Both the position numbers and the translations under genes were made by a program. Below the pieces are notes generated by a model. That model had not been told where the DNA came from and ran no database searches. It was given only the letters and a program-made list of their open reading frames with translations. Below, one piece after another: positions 28,957-39,289 of a DNA stretch of 64,000 nucleotides. The DNA is taken from assembly GCF_001655055.1 (NCBI RefSeq), contig NZ_LXEW01000040.1:122483-186482 (forward strand), read 5' to 3'. Source of the stretch: Providencia heimbachae ATCC 35613. Lineage in GTDB: Bacteria > Pseudomonadota > Gammaproteobacteria > Enterobacterales > Enterobacteriaceae. Position 1 is the stretch's first letter, and each line of letters opens with the position of its first letter.

Positions 28957-30207
28957 ATGACTCAGCAAAATCTCTCTGAAAAATTGTTTAAACCCAGAGT
29001 TAGGCAAACAGAAACCTCAACGCTGGTTTCTTATTCATCCCATGATATGCCACAAATCAATGACCACAGCGCGCTAAATGGTTCCCAGCATGCAGGTTGG
29101 TATCGCATGATTAACCGCCTAATGTGGATTTGGCGTGGCATAGACGTGTTGGAAATTGAAGATGTGTTGAGTCGCATCGCGGTATCTGATGCCGATCGCA
29201 GCAACAATGCCCTTCTTGATACTGTTATTGGTAATCGGCGCGGTAACTGGTGCTTTGAATGGTCAACCCAAGCAATGCACTGGCAACAAAAAGCATTAGA
29301 ATTTGAAAAGGGTGAGAAGGCTGGTGATGCATGGTTGCGTGCAGCCAACCTCTACAGCATCGCCGCCTATCCTTTCATCAAAGGTGATGAGTTAGCCGAC
29401 CAAGCGGTTCTTCTTGCCTGTAAAGCCTATGACAGTGCAGCGCAGTTTTCCCAATACCAACTGAAAAAAATCGCATTCAAAATTGAAGGTGGTAAAGAAG
29501 TTTGTGGCTTCTTGCATATCCCCTCTAATGTGCAAGGACCTTATCCTACCGTGATGGTCTGCGGTATGTTAGATAGCCTGCAAATCGATTTTTGCCGCTA
29601 TTTTCGTGATTATTTGGAACCACTTGGTATCGCGATGCTGACGTTAGACATGCCCTCTATTGGCTACTCAATCAAATATAAGCTCTCTCAAGAAACCAGT
29701 ACGCTACATGAGCAAGTTGTTCGTCAGATAGCTACCATACCTTGGATTGATAACACTCGCTTTGGCATCGTTGGTATGCGTTTCGGTGCGAATATAGCAT
29801 TAAGACTTGCTTATATGTGCCCTGATAAAATCAAAGCAGTTGCGGTTATCGGGCCAATTGTCCATAGCTTATTGAATGAAGATAAATATCAGCGAGATAT
29901 TCCGCGTATGGTGTTGGACGTATTTGCCAGTCGGCTTGGTATTTACCACGTGGATGGGACATCGTTACGTCACGAATTGAGTTGTTACTCACTTAAAAAT
30001 CAAGGGCTTCTCGGGAAGCGTAGCAAGGTTCCGATGATGTCTGTTCATTTGGAAAATGACATTTATAGCCCTAAAGCAGAGTCCGATTTGATTAGGCGAT
30101 CATCAGTCGATAGCCATATAGTCACATTACCAAGCAGCCCAGTATTTGCTAATTTTGAGAAATCCCTCAGTGAAACAACGGAGTGGCTTAAAACAAAAAT
30201 ACTTTAA
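28957..30207 (+). CDS. frsA: Fermentation-respiration switch protein, alpha/beta hydrolase
   Basis: FrsA (YafA) family alpha/beta-hydrolase of 416 residues. The N-terminal region MTQQNLSEKLFKPRVRQTET matches E. coli FrsA closely; the hydrolase core starts near residue 180 with nucleophile-region VGMRFGANIALRLAYM near 270, where the usual Ser of GxSxG is replaced by Arg-Phe context as in the family. E. coli FrsA binds IIA-Glc and has esterase activity; its true substrate is debated. The ATG at 28957 is chosen over a GTG 9 nt upstream. Followed by crl, as in E. coli. Confidence 0.94.
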   Translation: MTQQNLSEKLFKPRVRQTETSTLVSYSSHDMPQINDHSALNGSQHAGWYRMINRLMWIWRGIDVLEIEDVLSRIAVSDADRSNNALLDTVIGNRRGNWCFEWSTQAMHWQQKALEFEKGEKAGDAWLRAANLYSIAAYPFIKGDELADQAVLLACKAYDSAAQFSQYQLKKIAFKIEGGKEVCGFLHIPSNVQGPYPTVMVCGMLDSLQIDFCRYFRDYLEPLGIAMLTLDMPSIGYSIKYKLSQETSTLHEQVVRQIATIPWIDNTRFGIVGMRFGANIALRLAYMCPDKIKAVAVIGPIVHSLLNEDKYQRDIPRMVLDVFASRLGIYHVDGTSLRHELSCYSLKNQGLLGKRSKVPMMSVHLENDIYSPKAESDLIRRSSVDSHIVTLPSSPVFANFEKSLSETTEWLKTKIL

Positions 30208-30278
30208 TTTTATTGAATAACTTGCTTATTTCTTGGCTTTTGTTACAAATGGATCTTCCCAAGAAGGAGATCCTTAAC

Positions 30279-30680
30279 ATGGCTTTACCGACTGATTATT
30301 CAAATGGAAAGTATTTAAAGAAATTTGCTGCAATGGGTCCATATCTACGCGAAAAGCAATCTCTCAACGGTTGCTATTTTTTTGATAGTTTAGTTGTTTG
30401 CGTGAATGCGAACATTGCCCCAGAGAAGCGTGAGTTTTGGGGATGGTGGCTAAAGTTAGTGGCAACAAGTGAAGGTTTTGAATTTTCATATCAATTTGGA
30501 TTATATAATAGCCATGGTAGTTGGCAGGTTAAGGCATTAAAAGATGCCGCTACACAGGAAGCAATAGAAAAAAATTTGATATCGTTTCATCAAAAGCTTT
30601 CGCGACAGTTATCTGAACTTGAATTAACCCTCCTTCCCTCGCCACTAATGACAGAATTAAAACTGGAATTAAGCGCATAA
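30279..30680 (+). CDS. crl: Sigma factor-binding protein Crl
   Basis: Crl binds RpoS and helps it associate with core RNA polymerase. It has 133 residues. The conserved FFDSLVVCVN and PEKREFWGWWLKL stretches (residues 28-60) match E. coli Crl. The frame is open upstream, but the ATG at 30279 with AAGGAG 9 nt before it gives the conserved start MALPTDYSNGKYLKKFAAMG. In E. coli phoE follows; here proB follows directly. Confidence 0.94.
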   Translation: MALPTDYSNGKYLKKFAAMGPYLREKQSLNGCYFFDSLVVCVNANIAPEKREFWGWWLKLVATSEGFEFSYQFGLYNSHGSWQVKALKDAATQEAIEKNLISFHQKLSRQLSELELTLLPSPLMTELKLELSA

Positions 30681-30711
30681 ATTTGTTTTAAACTAACTTT
30701 TATTGAATTTT

Positions 30712-30735
30712 GCGTTATGCCTGTTGGCATAGCGC
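30712..30735. repeat. Hairpin between crl and proB
   Basis: GCGTTATGCC, loop TGTT, GGCATAGCGC, a 10 bp stem with one G-T wobble. No T tract follows, so it is an imperfect terminator at best. Confidence 0.55.
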
Positions 30736-30791
30736 GCTTCTCCTGATAAAAATGATACCTACTTTGTTTTATTAATCCTAATGGCAGAAAA

Positions 30792-31898
30792 ATGATGAAA
30801 AATAGCCAGACGCTGGTGGTTAAACTAGGAACCAGTGTATTGACAGGGGGCTCACGCCGTTTAAATCAAGCTCACATTGTTGAGCTGGTAAGGCAATGTG
30901 CGCAACAATATGAAAAAGGGCACCGTATTATTATCGTGACATCTGGCGCAATTGCGGCGGGTCGCGAGCACCTTAATTACCCCGAACTACCAGCGACCAT
31001 TGCATCTAAACAGTTGTTAGCGGCGGTTGGTCAAAGTCGTTTGATTCAATTATGGGAAAGGTTATTTTCTATTTATGGCATTCATATTGGCCAAATGCTG
31101 TTAACCCGTGCTGATTTAGAAGACAGAGAACGTTTTTTAAATGCAAGGGACACACTTCAAGCATTATTGGATAACGGAATTATTCCGGTTATCAATGAAA
31201 ATGATGCGGTGGCAACCGCAGAAATAAAAGTCGGTGATAACGACAACTTATCGGCGCTTGCAGCGATCCTCGGAGATGCAGACAAACTTTTATTACTGAC
31301 TGATATCGAAGGTTTGTATGATGCTGATCCACGCAGCAATCCAGAAGCTAAACTGATCCCTGAAGTTTATGGTGTTAACGATGAGTTGCGTCAAATGGCA
31401 GGAGGAAGTGTGAGTGGCTTAGGCACCGGTGGCATGGCGACGAAATTACAAGCTGCGGATATTGCTGGAAGAGCGGGGATTGATGTTATTATTGCCGCGG
31501 GAAATAAGCCTGATGTCATTAATGCCGTGATTGAAAACATCCCTGTTGGCACTCGCTTTTATGGGCAAGAAAACCCCATGGAAAACCGTAAACGTTGGAT
31601 TTTCGGTGCGCCAGCGGCGGGAGATATTTATATTGATGATGGTGCACAACTCGCCATCATGGAAAAAGGCAGCTCATTATTGCCAAAAGGGATTAAAAAA
31701 ATCGAAGGTGATTTTTCACGAGGTGCTGTAATTCGCATTCGTAACATGGCGGGAAAAGATCTTGCTCATGGTGTTAGCCATTACAATAGTGATGCTTTAA
31801 GAATGATTGCGGGTCACCATTCACAAGAAATTGGTCGTATATTAGGTTATGAACATGGTTCTGTAGCCGTTCATCGCGATGATATGATAGTGGGTTAA
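30792..31898 (+). CDS. proB: Glutamate 5-kinase
   Basis: Phosphorylates glutamate to gamma-glutamyl phosphate, the first and feedback-inhibited step of proline synthesis. It has 368 residues: amino-acid kinase domain (about 1-255; [35 protein letters not shown]) and a C-terminal PUA domain (about 275-368). Two adjacent ATG codons occur; either may be used. It ends 2 nt before proA, so the pair is translationally coupled. Confidence 0.97.
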   Translation: MMKNSQTLVVKLGTSVLTGGSRRLNQAHIVELVRQCAQQYEKGHRIIIVTSGAIAAGREHLNYPELPATIASKQLLAAVGQSRLIQLWERLFSIYGIHIGQMLLTRADLEDRERFLNARDTLQALLDNGIIPVINENDAVATAEIKVGDNDNLSALAAILGDADKLLLLTDIEGLYDADPRSNPEAKLIPEVYGVNDELRQMAGGSVSGLGTGGMATKLQAADIAGRAGIDVIIAAGNKPDVINAVIENIPVGTRFYGQENPMENRKRWIFGAPAAGDIYIDDGAQLAIMEKGSSLLPKGIKKIEGDFSRGAVIRIRNMAGKDLAHGVSHYNSDALRMIAGHHSQEIGRILGYEHGSVAVHRDDMIVG

Positions 31899-31900
31899 TT

Positions 31901-33154
31901 ATGTTAGAACAAATGGGTAAAGCGGCTAGAGTTGCCTCATGGCAATTAGCCCAGCTAAGTACAAAACAAAAAAATGCAGCACTTGAGCAAATCGCAGATT
32001 TATTAGAACAAGAAAGCGATGTGATCTTATCGGCTAATCAGCAAGATATGCTTCAAGCGAAAGAAAGTGGCATGAAAGAGGCATTGCAAGACCGTTTGCT
32101 TCTAACACCAGCTCGCTTAAAAGGCATTGCAGATGATGTGAGAAAGGTCTGCCAGTTAGCCGATCCTGTAGGCCAAGTGATTGAGGGGAGTAAACTGGAT
32201 AGCGGTTTAGACCTTCAACGTCGTCGAGTCCCGTTGGGTGTTATTGGGGTTATTTATGAAGCACGCCCTAATGTCACCGTTGATGTGGCTTCATTGTGCT
32301 TAAAAACAGGTAATGCCGTTATTTTGCGTGGGGGTAAAGAGACACACAAGACTAATCTTGCTGTTGTCAGTGTTATCCAAAAAGCGCTTGAACGTTGTGG
32401 ATTACCTGCTGATGCAGTGCAAGCTATCAACAACCCTGATCGTGAATTGGTCGCTCAGTTATTAAAATTAGACAAATATGTGGATATGTTGATCCCTCGA
32501 GGTGGCGCAGGGCTGCATAAACTCTGTCGTGAACAATCGACCATTCCTGTTATCACGGGGGGTATTGGGGTTTGTCATACCTTTGTTGATGAAACAGTCG
32601 ATTTTGATAAAGCATTGAATGTGATTACTAACGCGAAAGTACAGCGCCCAAGCGCATGTAACTCATTAGAAACGCTATTAGTTCACCAAAGTATTGCAGC
32701 AGATTTCTTACCTCGCTTAAGTGAGAAAATGGCACAGCAAAAAGTGACATTGCATGCGAGTGAGCAAGCAATGCCATTTTTATTGCAAGGCCCCGCTAAA
32801 GTGGTTGATGTAAAACCTGAAAATTTAATTGATGAGTGGCTATCTTTGGATCTTAACGTGGAAATTGTTGCGGATATTGATGCCGCAATTGATCACATTC
32901 GCCATTATGGAACCGCTCATTCAGATGCAATTTTGACTGAGTCTATTCGTCAGGCGGATTATTTTGTCCAGTGTGTAGATTCATCAGCGGTTTATGTGAA
33001 CGCAAGTACGCGCTTTACGGATGGCGGGCAATTTGGACTCGGTGCCGAAGTTGCTGTCAGCACTCAAAAATTACACTCTCGCGGCCCGATGGGGCTAGAT
33101 GCATTAACCACATATAAATGGATTGGGTATGGTGATTTTTTAAGTCGCGCTTAA
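31901..33154 (+). CDS. proA: Gamma-glutamyl phosphate reductase
   Basis: NADPH-dependent reductase that converts gamma-glutamyl phosphate to glutamate-5-semialdehyde, the second step of proline synthesis. 417 residues, aldehyde-dehydrogenase fold. [20 protein letters not shown] near residue 117 and the catalytic Cys in [17 protein letters not shown] near 255 are intact. Second gene of proBA, followed by a terminator. Confidence 0.97.
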   Translation: MLEQMGKAARVASWQLAQLSTKQKNAALEQIADLLEQESDVILSANQQDMLQAKESGMKEALQDRLLLTPARLKGIADDVRKVCQLADPVGQVIEGSKLDSGLDLQRRRVPLGVIGVIYEARPNVTVDVASLCLKTGNAVILRGGKETHKTNLAVVSVIQKALERCGLPADAVQAINNPDRELVAQLLKLDKYVDMLIPRGGAGLHKLCREQSTIPVITGGIGVCHTFVDETVDFDKALNVITNAKVQRPSACNSLETLLVHQSIAADFLPRLSEKMAQQKVTLHASEQAMPFLLQGPAKVVDVKPENLIDEWLSLDLNVEIVADIDAAIDHIRHYGTAHSDAILTESIRQADYFVQCVDSSAVYVNASTRFTDGGQFGLGAEVAVSTQKLHSRGPMGLDALTTYKWIGYGDFLSRA

Positions 33155-33170
33155 CATTTACATGTAAATA

Positions 33171-33203
33171 ACAAGGCCACACTGTTGTGTGGCTTTATTT
33201 TTT
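33171..33203 (+). terminator. Terminator after proA
   Basis: AAGGCCACAC, loop TGTT, GTGTGGCTTT followed by ATTTTTT: an intrinsic terminator ending proBA. Confidence 0.85.
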
Positions 33204-33288
33204 CATTGTTTGCCGTTTTTGACCGCCCCGCAGTTATTATATGTATGGCGAATGTGACGTAACAATCATGATGATGGGATGAATATTG

Positions 33289-33786
33289 ATGTTTTACATT
33301 ATCGGTCCAAGAGGTTCAGGAAAGACAACTATCGGTAAGCAGCTTGCTGAATATAAAGGGTATCAGTTTGTCGATACGGATAAGCTTATTTTAGAGCGTG
33401 CAGGCAAAAGTATTGCTGAAATTGTTGAGCAACATGGGTGGGACTACTTTCGTCAATTAGAAAGTGATGTATTACAGTCAATTAAGCAAGATAATGTGAT
33501 TGTTTCAACGGGCGGTGGGATTATTCTTGCTGAAGAAAATCAGCGTGTTATGCGTGATAACGGCACTGTTGTTTATTTGAATGCTAACCCTAACGTTCTT
33601 GTGCAACGCTTAGCCGCTGAACCTCAAGCAGACCAACGCCCGAGTTTGACGGGTAAGTCTCTGTTAGCGGAAATCGAAGAGGTTATGCAGCAAAGAGAAC
33701 CTATTTACCGTGCGACGGCACATCATGTAATTGATGCAACACAACCCGTTGAAGTTATCGTTCAGCAGCTAAAAGATTTAATCTAA
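33289..33786 (+). CDS. aroL: Shikimate kinase II
   Basis: Phosphorylates shikimate at the 3-hydroxyl, fifth step of the common aromatic pathway. It has 165 residues. P-loop GPRGSGKTT at residues 6-14, DTDKLI near 31, GGGIILAEEN near 78, and lid arginines in ADQRPSLTGK near 115. Closer to E. coli AroL than to AroK by length and by the GGGIIL and RPSLTGK context. A TTG directly before the ATG is also in frame. E. coli aroL is controlled by TyrR; I do not see a clear TyrR box here. Confidence 0.93.
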   Translation: MFYIIGPRGSGKTTIGKQLAEYKGYQFVDTDKLILERAGKSIAEIVEQHGWDYFRQLESDVLQSIKQDNVIVSTGGGIILAEENQRVMRDNGTVVYLNANPNVLVQRLAAEPQADQRPSLTGKSLLAEIEEVMQQREPIYRATAHHVIDATQPVEVIVQQLKDLI

Positions 33787-33898
33787 TTTAACGGTGCTTT
33801 AGGAATAAACCGCTTAGCGTTATCAGTTTTATCGCGACATAATAATAACCGTGTATAATTATTAACTGAAATATATAATCATAATACAGGGAACCATT

Positions 33899-36046
33899 AT
33901 GTTGGCAAAAATTGTCAAAGCACTGCTTAAATTTCTATTTCGTGTTCAAGTTGTCGGGGACGCGAAAGAATTCAATCAAGATAAATGCTTGATTACACCT
34001 AATCATGTCTCTTTTCTTGATGGTGTTTTAATTGCCCTTTTTTTGCCAGTAAAACCTGTATTTGCGGTGTACTCCTCATTTGCTACACCGCAAATGATCA
34101 AGCGACTTAAGCCTTACGCCGATATTATCCCTCTCGACCCTGCTAATCCTTTAGGTCTTAGGCACCTAGTCAAAGAAGTCGAGAAAGGAAGACCAATTGT
34201 TATCTTCCCTGAAGGGCGAATTTCCGTCCATGGCTCTTTAATGAAGATTTATGAAGGGGCTGCTTTTGTTGCTGCTAAGTCAGGCGCTAAAGTGGTTCCT
34301 ATACGTATCGAAGGAGCAGAGCGTAGTCATTTTGGGTATTTAAAAGGCATTATCCCATTAAAATGGTTTCCTAAAATTACCTTACATATCTTGCCTGCTG
34401 AAACTATTCCCATGCCAGAAGCGCCTCGAGCGGTAGAACGTCGCAGTCTAGCGGGTGAGCATCTCTACCAAATTATGAAATCTGCGCGCATGGATTGTCG
34501 CCCGCAAATGACATTAGTAGAAGCCTTTATCGATAGCATTGAACGATTCGGTCGGCGAACACCTTGTATCGAAGATATTGCTTTTAAAGAAGACACTTAC
34601 CAAGGTCTACTCAAAAAAACCTTAGGAGTAGGGCGTATTATTGAGCGTTATACTCACGAAAATGAACGTATAGGGCTCTTACTTCCGAATACAACCGTTA
34701 CTGCTGCTGCGATATTTGGCTCATTAATGCGAGGCCGAGTACCTGCGATGCTTAACTACACAGCGGGTAGTCATGGTATTAGCAATGCACTGAAAGCATC
34801 CGCCGCGAAAGTGGTATTTACCTCTCGCCAATTTTTAGAAAAAGGGAATTTGACGCATATACCGGAACAAGTTCCTGAAGCCAATTGGATCTACCTTGAA
34901 GATTTAAAAGACACCGTAACTTGGCAAGATAAACTTTGGATTGTTAAGCATTTATATGCCCCCCATAAAGCGATAATCCCACGGAAAGTCGATGATGAAG
35001 CGATTGTTTTGTTCACGTCAGGCTCAGAAGGCACCCCAAAGGGGGTAGTACATAGCCATCGTAGCTTGATGGCGAATGTTGAACAAATTAAGACCATTGC
35101 AGATTTTACACCTCGTGATCGTTTTATGTCATCACTACCGCTATTTCATGCCTTTGGGCTAATGGTAGGCCTATTTATTCCACTTTTCTCTGGAAGCCGT
35201 ATATTCCTCTATCCAAGTCCTTTGCACTACCGAATTATTCCTGAATTGGTTTACGATAAAAATTGTACTGTGCTTTTCGGGACATCGACCTTTTTAGGGA
35301 ATTATGCGCGATTTGCCCATCAATATGATTTTGCTCGCCTACGCTATGTTGTTGCTGGCGCTGAAAAATTATCGGATAGCACCAAGAAAATTTGGTTCGA
35401 TAAATTTGGTATTCGAATTCTTGAAGGTTATGGCGTGACAGAATGCGCCCCGATTGTCTCTATTAATGTGCCGATGGCAGCTAAAGCGGGCTCTGTAGGA
35501 CAAATTCTACCGAAAATGGACGCACGAATTATCCCGATCTCTGGCATTGAAAACGGCGGTAAGTTACAGCTTAAAGGCCCTAATATCATGAAAGGCTATT
35601 TGCGTGTTGAAGCGCCCGGCATCTTAGAAACACCGAGTGCGGAAAATCAACAAGGTGAAAAAGAACAAGGCTGGTATGACACGGGTGATATCGTTGAATT
35701 AGATAGTAAAAATTATTGTACCATCAAAGGTCGAGTCAAGCGTTTTGCCAAGCTTGCGGGGGAAATGGTCTCCTTAGAAAGCCTCGAACAAATGATTTTT
35801 AGTCTATCACCCAATGCTAACCATGGGGTTGTCACTAAACCCGATAGCAGTAAAGGTGAAGCCTTAGTGTTATTCACCACGGATAAAGATCTCGATCGCA
35901 GTGCATTATCTGCGGCAGCAAAAAGCAAAGGACTAACCGAGCTTGCGGTTCCGCGTGATATTCGTTGGATAAAAGAACTCCCTGTACTAGGCAGTGGAAA
36001 AACGGATTTTGTTACACTCAAACAAATGGCCTTGAAGGATGAGTAA
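33899..36046 (+). CDS. aas: Bifunctional acyl-ACP synthetase / lysophospholipid acyltransferase
   Basis: Inner-membrane enzyme that activates fatty acids onto ACP and re-acylates 2-acyl-glycerophosphoethanolamine. It has 715 residues with two fused domains: acyltransferase (about 1-200; NHVSFLDG near residue 37 and FPEGR near 104) and AMP-forming synthetase (about 230-715; [17 protein letters not shown] near 375, [11 protein letters not shown] near 510, WYDTGDIV near 590). It overlaps lplT by 8 bp, its transport partner. Confidence 0.97.
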   Translation: MLAKIVKALLKFLFRVQVVGDAKEFNQDKCLITPNHVSFLDGVLIALFLPVKPVFAVYSSFATPQMIKRLKPYADIIPLDPANPLGLRHLVKEVEKGRPIVIFPEGRISVHGSLMKIYEGAAFVAAKSGAKVVPIRIEGAERSHFGYLKGIIPLKWFPKITLHILPAETIPMPEAPRAVERRSLAGEHLYQIMKSARMDCRPQMTLVEAFIDSIERFGRRTPCIEDIAFKEDTYQGLLKKTLGVGRIIERYTHENERIGLLLPNTTVTAAAIFGSLMRGRVPAMLNYTAGSHGISNALKASAAKVVFTSRQFLEKGNLTHIPEQVPEANWIYLEDLKDTVTWQDKLWIVKHLYAPHKAIIPRKVDDEAIVLFTSGSEGTPKGVVHSHRSLMANVEQIKTIADFTPRDRFMSSLPLFHAFGLMVGLFIPLFSGSRIFLYPSPLHYRIIPELVYDKNCTVLFGTSTFLGNYARFAHQYDFARLRYVVAGAEKLSDSTKKIWFDKFGIRILEGYGVTECAPIVSINVPMAAKAGSVGQILPKMDARIIPISGIENGGKLQLKGPNIMKGYLRVEAPGILETPSAENQQGEKEQGWYDTGDIVELDSKNYCTIKGRVKRFAKLAGEMVSLESLEQMIFSLSPNANHGVVTKPDSSKGEALVLFTTDKDLDRSALSAAAKSKGLTELAVPRDIRWIKELPVLGSGKTDFVTLKQMALKDE

Positions 36047-37247
36047 TATGGATGATGTCACGCCAAAAGTACCTTTATTAAGTAAAGGCATGAAGGCCGT
36101 TTTAGCCTCTCAATTCTTATCTGCTTTTGCGGATAATGCGTTACTGTTCGCTATTTTGGCACAACTCAAAGCTGAGTTTTACCCAGAATGGAGCCACCCA
36201 ATTTTACAAATGGTATTCGTTTTTACCTATATCATTTTGGCCCCTTTTGTTGGCCAAATTGCTGACCGCTTTGCAAAAGGCCGTGTCATGCTATTTTCTA
36301 ATATCTTCAAGTTTATTGGTGCGTTAGGTATTTGTATCGGGCTCAATCCTTTCCTGTGTTATGGGCTAGTTGGGATTGGCGCAGCATCCTATTCTCCTGC
36401 TAAATATGGGATCTTGGGTGAGTTAACTGGGGGAGATAACCTGGTTAAAGCGAATGGCATGATGGAAGCATCAACGATTGCGGCGATCTTAGTCGGTTCA
36501 GTGGTTGGTGGAATGCTATCGGACATTAATTTGATGTTGGCGCTGGGCACGTGCGCTGCTTTATATGCGCTTGCCGTTGGTGTTAACTTCTTTATTCCCC
36601 ATCTTGCTGCTGCGAGACCGGCTAAAGGCTGGAATGTCAAACAGCTATTGTCCGATTTTTTCGCTGCTTGTCGCATATTATGGGCAAATCAAGAAAGCCG
36701 TTTTTCATTAGTCGGAACCAGCTTGTTTTGGGGCGCTGGTGTTACTTTACGTTTTTTATTAGTGGCATGGGTACCTATTGCTCTTGGATTACAAGATAAC
36801 ACCACGCCGACTATCTTAAATGCAATGGTTGCCATTGGTATTGTTGCGGGGGCTGGGCTGGCCGCTAAATTTATTACACTCAAAACGGTTTATCGTTGCA
36901 TCCCTGCGGGGATAGTCATTGGTATCATGGTTATCTTGCTTTCTCTGCAAACAAATCTGCTGCCATCCTACTTTATCTTAATTGTTCTTGGTGTCTTTGG
37001 TGGGTTATTTGTTGTTCCTCTTAATGCACTTTTACAAGAAAAAGGGAAAGAGACGGTAGGGGCAGGTAATGCGATTGCAGTGCAAAATCTTGGCGAAAAC
37101 AGCGCAATGCTAATTATGTTAGGATTGTATTCTTTGGCAATAAAAACGGGATTATCTGTCATTAATGTCGGAATTGGCTTTGGGGCTGTCTTTGCAATTG
37201 CCATTGCGGGATTATGGATTTGGGATCGTGCTCGTAAAAAAAGCTAA
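36039..37247 (+). CDS. lplT: Lysophospholipid transporter
   Basis: Major-facilitator-type inner-membrane flippase that brings lysophospholipids to the cytoplasmic face for Aas. It has 402 residues with about 12 helices; [14 protein letters not shown] near residue 22 and [21 protein letters not shown] stretch near 115 match E. coli LplT. ATG at 36039 overlaps aas; a second ATG at 36048 has AAGGATGAG at better spacing and may be the true start. Tightly coupled to aas. Confidence 0.95.
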   Translation: MSNMDDVTPKVPLLSKGMKAVLASQFLSAFADNALLFAILAQLKAEFYPEWSHPILQMVFVFTYIILAPFVGQIADRFAKGRVMLFSNIFKFIGALGICIGLNPFLCYGLVGIGAASYSPAKYGILGELTGGDNLVKANGMMEASTIAAILVGSVVGGMLSDINLMLALGTCAALYALAVGVNFFIPHLAAARPAKGWNVKQLLSDFFAACRILWANQESRFSLVGTSLFWGAGVTLRFLLVAWVPIALGLQDNTTPTILNAMVAIGIVAGAGLAAKFITLKTVYRCIPAGIVIGIMVILLSLQTNLLPSYFILIVLGVFGGLFVVPLNALLQEKGKETVGAGNAIAVQNLGENSAMLIMLGLYSLAIKTGLSVINVGIGFGAVFAIAIAGLWIWDRARKKS

Positions 37248-37265
37248 ACAGGGGTAAACAACAAA

Positions 37266-37781
37266 ATGACGGATGAGAAACAGCTCGAAGCATTAAGTAT
37301 TCAACTTGGTAAACGTCTATTACAACAAGGTAAAACGGTGACAACCGCAGAATCTTGTACTGGGGGCTGGCTTGCCAAGGTACTGACTGATATTGCTGGA
37401 AGTTCGGACTATTTTCATCGTGGTTTTGTCACCTACAGTAATGAAGCAAAACACCAAATGATTGGAGTTAAAGATGCGTCATTACAGCAATTTGGTGCAG
37501 TCAGCGGACAAGTTGTTAGCGAAATGGCACTGGGTGCGCTAAACGAAGCGAAGGCAGATTTCGCTATTTCAGTGAGTGGTATCGCAGGTCCGGGTGGCGG
37601 CAGTACGGAAAAACCGGTTGGGACAGTCTGGTTTGGTTTTGCCCAAAAACAAGTTGATGATACCATTGCTATATCAACTAAACACTGTGTATTTCAAGGC
37701 GATAGAAACCAAGTTCGTTTACAATCAACCGCTTATGCGCTTGAGATGCTTTTGAAAATCATAAGTGAAAAATCTTCTTGA
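37266..37781 (+). CDS. pncC: Nicotinamide-nucleotide amidohydrolase
   Basis: CinA C-terminal-domain protein (YgaD/PncC) that deamidates nicotinamide mononucleotide to nicotinate mononucleotide in pyridine salvage. It has 171 residues; VTTAESCTGGWLAKVLTDI near residue 26 and SGIAGPGGGSTEKPVGTVW near 104 are diagnostic. It lies directly upstream of recA, as in most Enterobacterales, but has its own upstream region. Confidence 0.94.
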   Translation: MTDEKQLEALSIQLGKRLLQQGKTVTTAESCTGGWLAKVLTDIAGSSDYFHRGFVTYSNEAKHQMIGVKDASLQQFGAVSGQVVSEMALGALNEAKADFAISVSGIAGPGGGSTEKPVGTVWFGFAQKQVDDTIAISTKHCVFQGDRNQVRLQSTAYALEMLLKIISEKSS

Positions 37782-37805
37782 TACTGTATGATTATACAGT
37801 ATACT
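37778..37805 (+). promoter_or_regulatory. recA promoter with LexA box
   Basis: A -35 TTGATA and -10 TATACT with a 16 bp spacer. The spacer carries the perfect SOS box CTGTATGATTATACAG at 37784-37799. It is almost identical to the E. coli recA operator. Confidence 0.93.
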
Positions 37806-37875
37806 TAGTTCCAACAAACCGAATTCAACCGTTTTATTCGCAGTGATTTACATCATTGCACTTAGGGAGTGAACA

Positions 37876-38943
37876 ATGGCTATTGATGAAAACAAACAAA
37901 AAGCACTTGCTGCAGCACTAGGTCAAATTGAAAAACAATTTGGTAAAGGCTCCATTATGCGCCTTGGCGAAGACCGCTCAATGGATGTTGAAACCATCTC
38001 AACGGGCTCTTTATCACTCGACATAGCACTAGGTGCTGGTGGTCTGCCATTAGGACGTATTGTTGAAATCTACGGTCCTGAATCTTCCGGTAAAACAACG
38101 TTAACTTTGCAAGTTATTGCATCGGCACAGCGCAGTGGTAAAACATGCGCATTTATCGATGCTGAGCACGCGTTAGACCCTGTCTATGCTAAAAAATTGG
38201 GTGTTGATATTGATAACCTACTTTGTTCTCAGCCTGATACCGGTGAACAAGCGTTAGAAATTTGTGATGCATTAACTCGCTCTGGTGCTGTTGATGTCAT
38301 CATTGTTGACTCCGTTGCGGCTTTAACACCTAAAGCTGAAATTGAAGGCGAAATTGGTGATTCGCATATGGGTCTTGCTGCTCGTATGATGAGCCAAGCA
38401 ATGCGTAAGTTGGCGGGTAACTTAAAAACATCTAATACACTTTTAATTTTTATTAACCAAATTCGTATGAAAATTGGTGTGATGTTTGGTAACCCTGAAA
38501 CTACAACAGGTGGTAACGCACTTAAATTTTATGCTTCAGTACGTTTAGATATTCGTCGTATTGGTGCTGTGAAAAATGGTGAAGAAATCGTTGGTAATGA
38601 AACGCGCGTTAAAGTTGTAAAAAACAAAGTGGCTGCGCCATTTAAACAAGCGGAATTCCAAATTCTTTACGGTGAAGGTATTAATACTGTTGGTGAGCTG
38701 ATTGACCTTGGTGTGAAACATAAACTGATCGAAAAAGCAGGTGCTTGGTATAGCTACAACGGTGATAAAATCGGCCAAGGTAAAGCAAATTCGACAACTT
38801 ACCTTAAAGAGCATCCAGCAATTGCCACTGAAATCGACACAAAATTACGTGACATGCTATTAAATCACACAGGTGAATTTAGTAGTGCAGCGGCTGACTT
38901 CCAGAATGATTCTGAAGAAGAAGAGACTAAAGAAGAAATCTAA
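37876..38943 (+). CDS. recA: Recombinase RecA
   Basis: DNA strand-exchange ATPase and co-protease for LexA cleavage. It has 355 residues; Walker A GPESSGKT near residue 66, Walker [11 protein letters not shown] near 140, L2 loop [18 protein letters not shown] near 196 and an acidic C-terminal tail (EEEETKEEI). The ATG has AGGGAG upstream. Controlled by the LexA box. recX does not follow; a terminator does. Confidence 0.98.
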   Translation: MAIDENKQKALAAALGQIEKQFGKGSIMRLGEDRSMDVETISTGSLSLDIALGAGGLPLGRIVEIYGPESSGKTTLTLQVIASAQRSGKTCAFIDAEHALDPVYAKKLGVDIDNLLCSQPDTGEQALEICDALTRSGAVDVIIVDSVAALTPKAEIEGEIGDSHMGLAARMMSQAMRKLAGNLKTSNTLLIFINQIRMKIGVMFGNPETTTGGNALKFYASVRLDIRRIGAVKNGEEIVGNETRVKVVKNKVAAPFKQAEFQILYGEGINTVGELIDLGVKHKLIEKAGAWYSYNGDKIGQGKANSTTYLKEHPAIATEIDTKLRDMLLNHTGEFSSAAADFQNDSEEEETKEEI

Positions 38944-38980
38944 TAGTCTCTAGTTGGTTGATAAATCTGTCAATAATAAG

Positions 38981-39009
38981 CGCTGCTCCTTTACGGGCAG
39001 CGTTTTTTT
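38981..39009 (+). terminator. Terminator after recA
   Basis: CGCTGC, 10-base loop, GCAGCG, followed by seven T. It closes recA and leaves alaS on its own promoter. Confidence 0.85.
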
Positions 39010-39136
39010 ATTTTTGCCCATTATAATAATAGTTTATTGGCTCGTGTTTATATGGAAAAATAAGCCAGCGATAGGTATAAACATACTTTCAGAAAATATC
39101 TAGACGCTTTACAATGAAAACTGCGAATGGATGTAT

Positions 39137-39161
39137 CTATACTCTAGGTATAGTGAGTATA
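39137..39161. promoter_or_regulatory. Nested dyads upstream of alaS
   Basis: Two overlapping inverted repeats: CTATAC/GTATAG (39137-39142 and 39148-39153) and TATACTC/GAGTATA (39138-39144 and 39155-39161). E. coli AlaRS is known to bind a palindrome at its own promoter, so this is a candidate autoregulatory site; the link is inferred. Confidence 0.45.
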
Positions 39162-39237
39162 TATTTTACTTCTACATAAAGAGACTTTATCTTATCAGTC
39201 ACTTTTTAATCGGAGAGTTGATTAGAGGTGATGTTAC

Positions 39238-39276
39238 ATGCCATCTCAACAATTCGTAATTTTGTTTCCAGCTTGA
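39238..39276 (+). CDS. Possible 12-residue leader ORF before alaS
   Basis: An ATG with AGAGG 9 nt upstream encodes [12 protein letters not shown] and stops 13 bases before the alaS start codon. A second overlapping frame (39231-39287) ends 2 nt before alaS. Either could couple or attenuate alaS translation, or be chance. No amino-acid run is present. Confidence 0.25.
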   Translation: MPSQQFVILFPA

Positions 39277-39289
39277 TATCGGGATAAAT

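Noticed and set aside
30681..30791. Possible remnant of phoE between crl and proB
   Set aside because: Only 111 bp with a hairpin and no porin-like sequence; phoE is simply absent here.
33151..33168. TTTACATGTAAA palindrome after proA as a TyrR box for aroL
   Set aside because: The half-sites are in the reverse order and spacing compared with TGTAAA-N6-TTTACA, and it lies upstream of the proA terminator.
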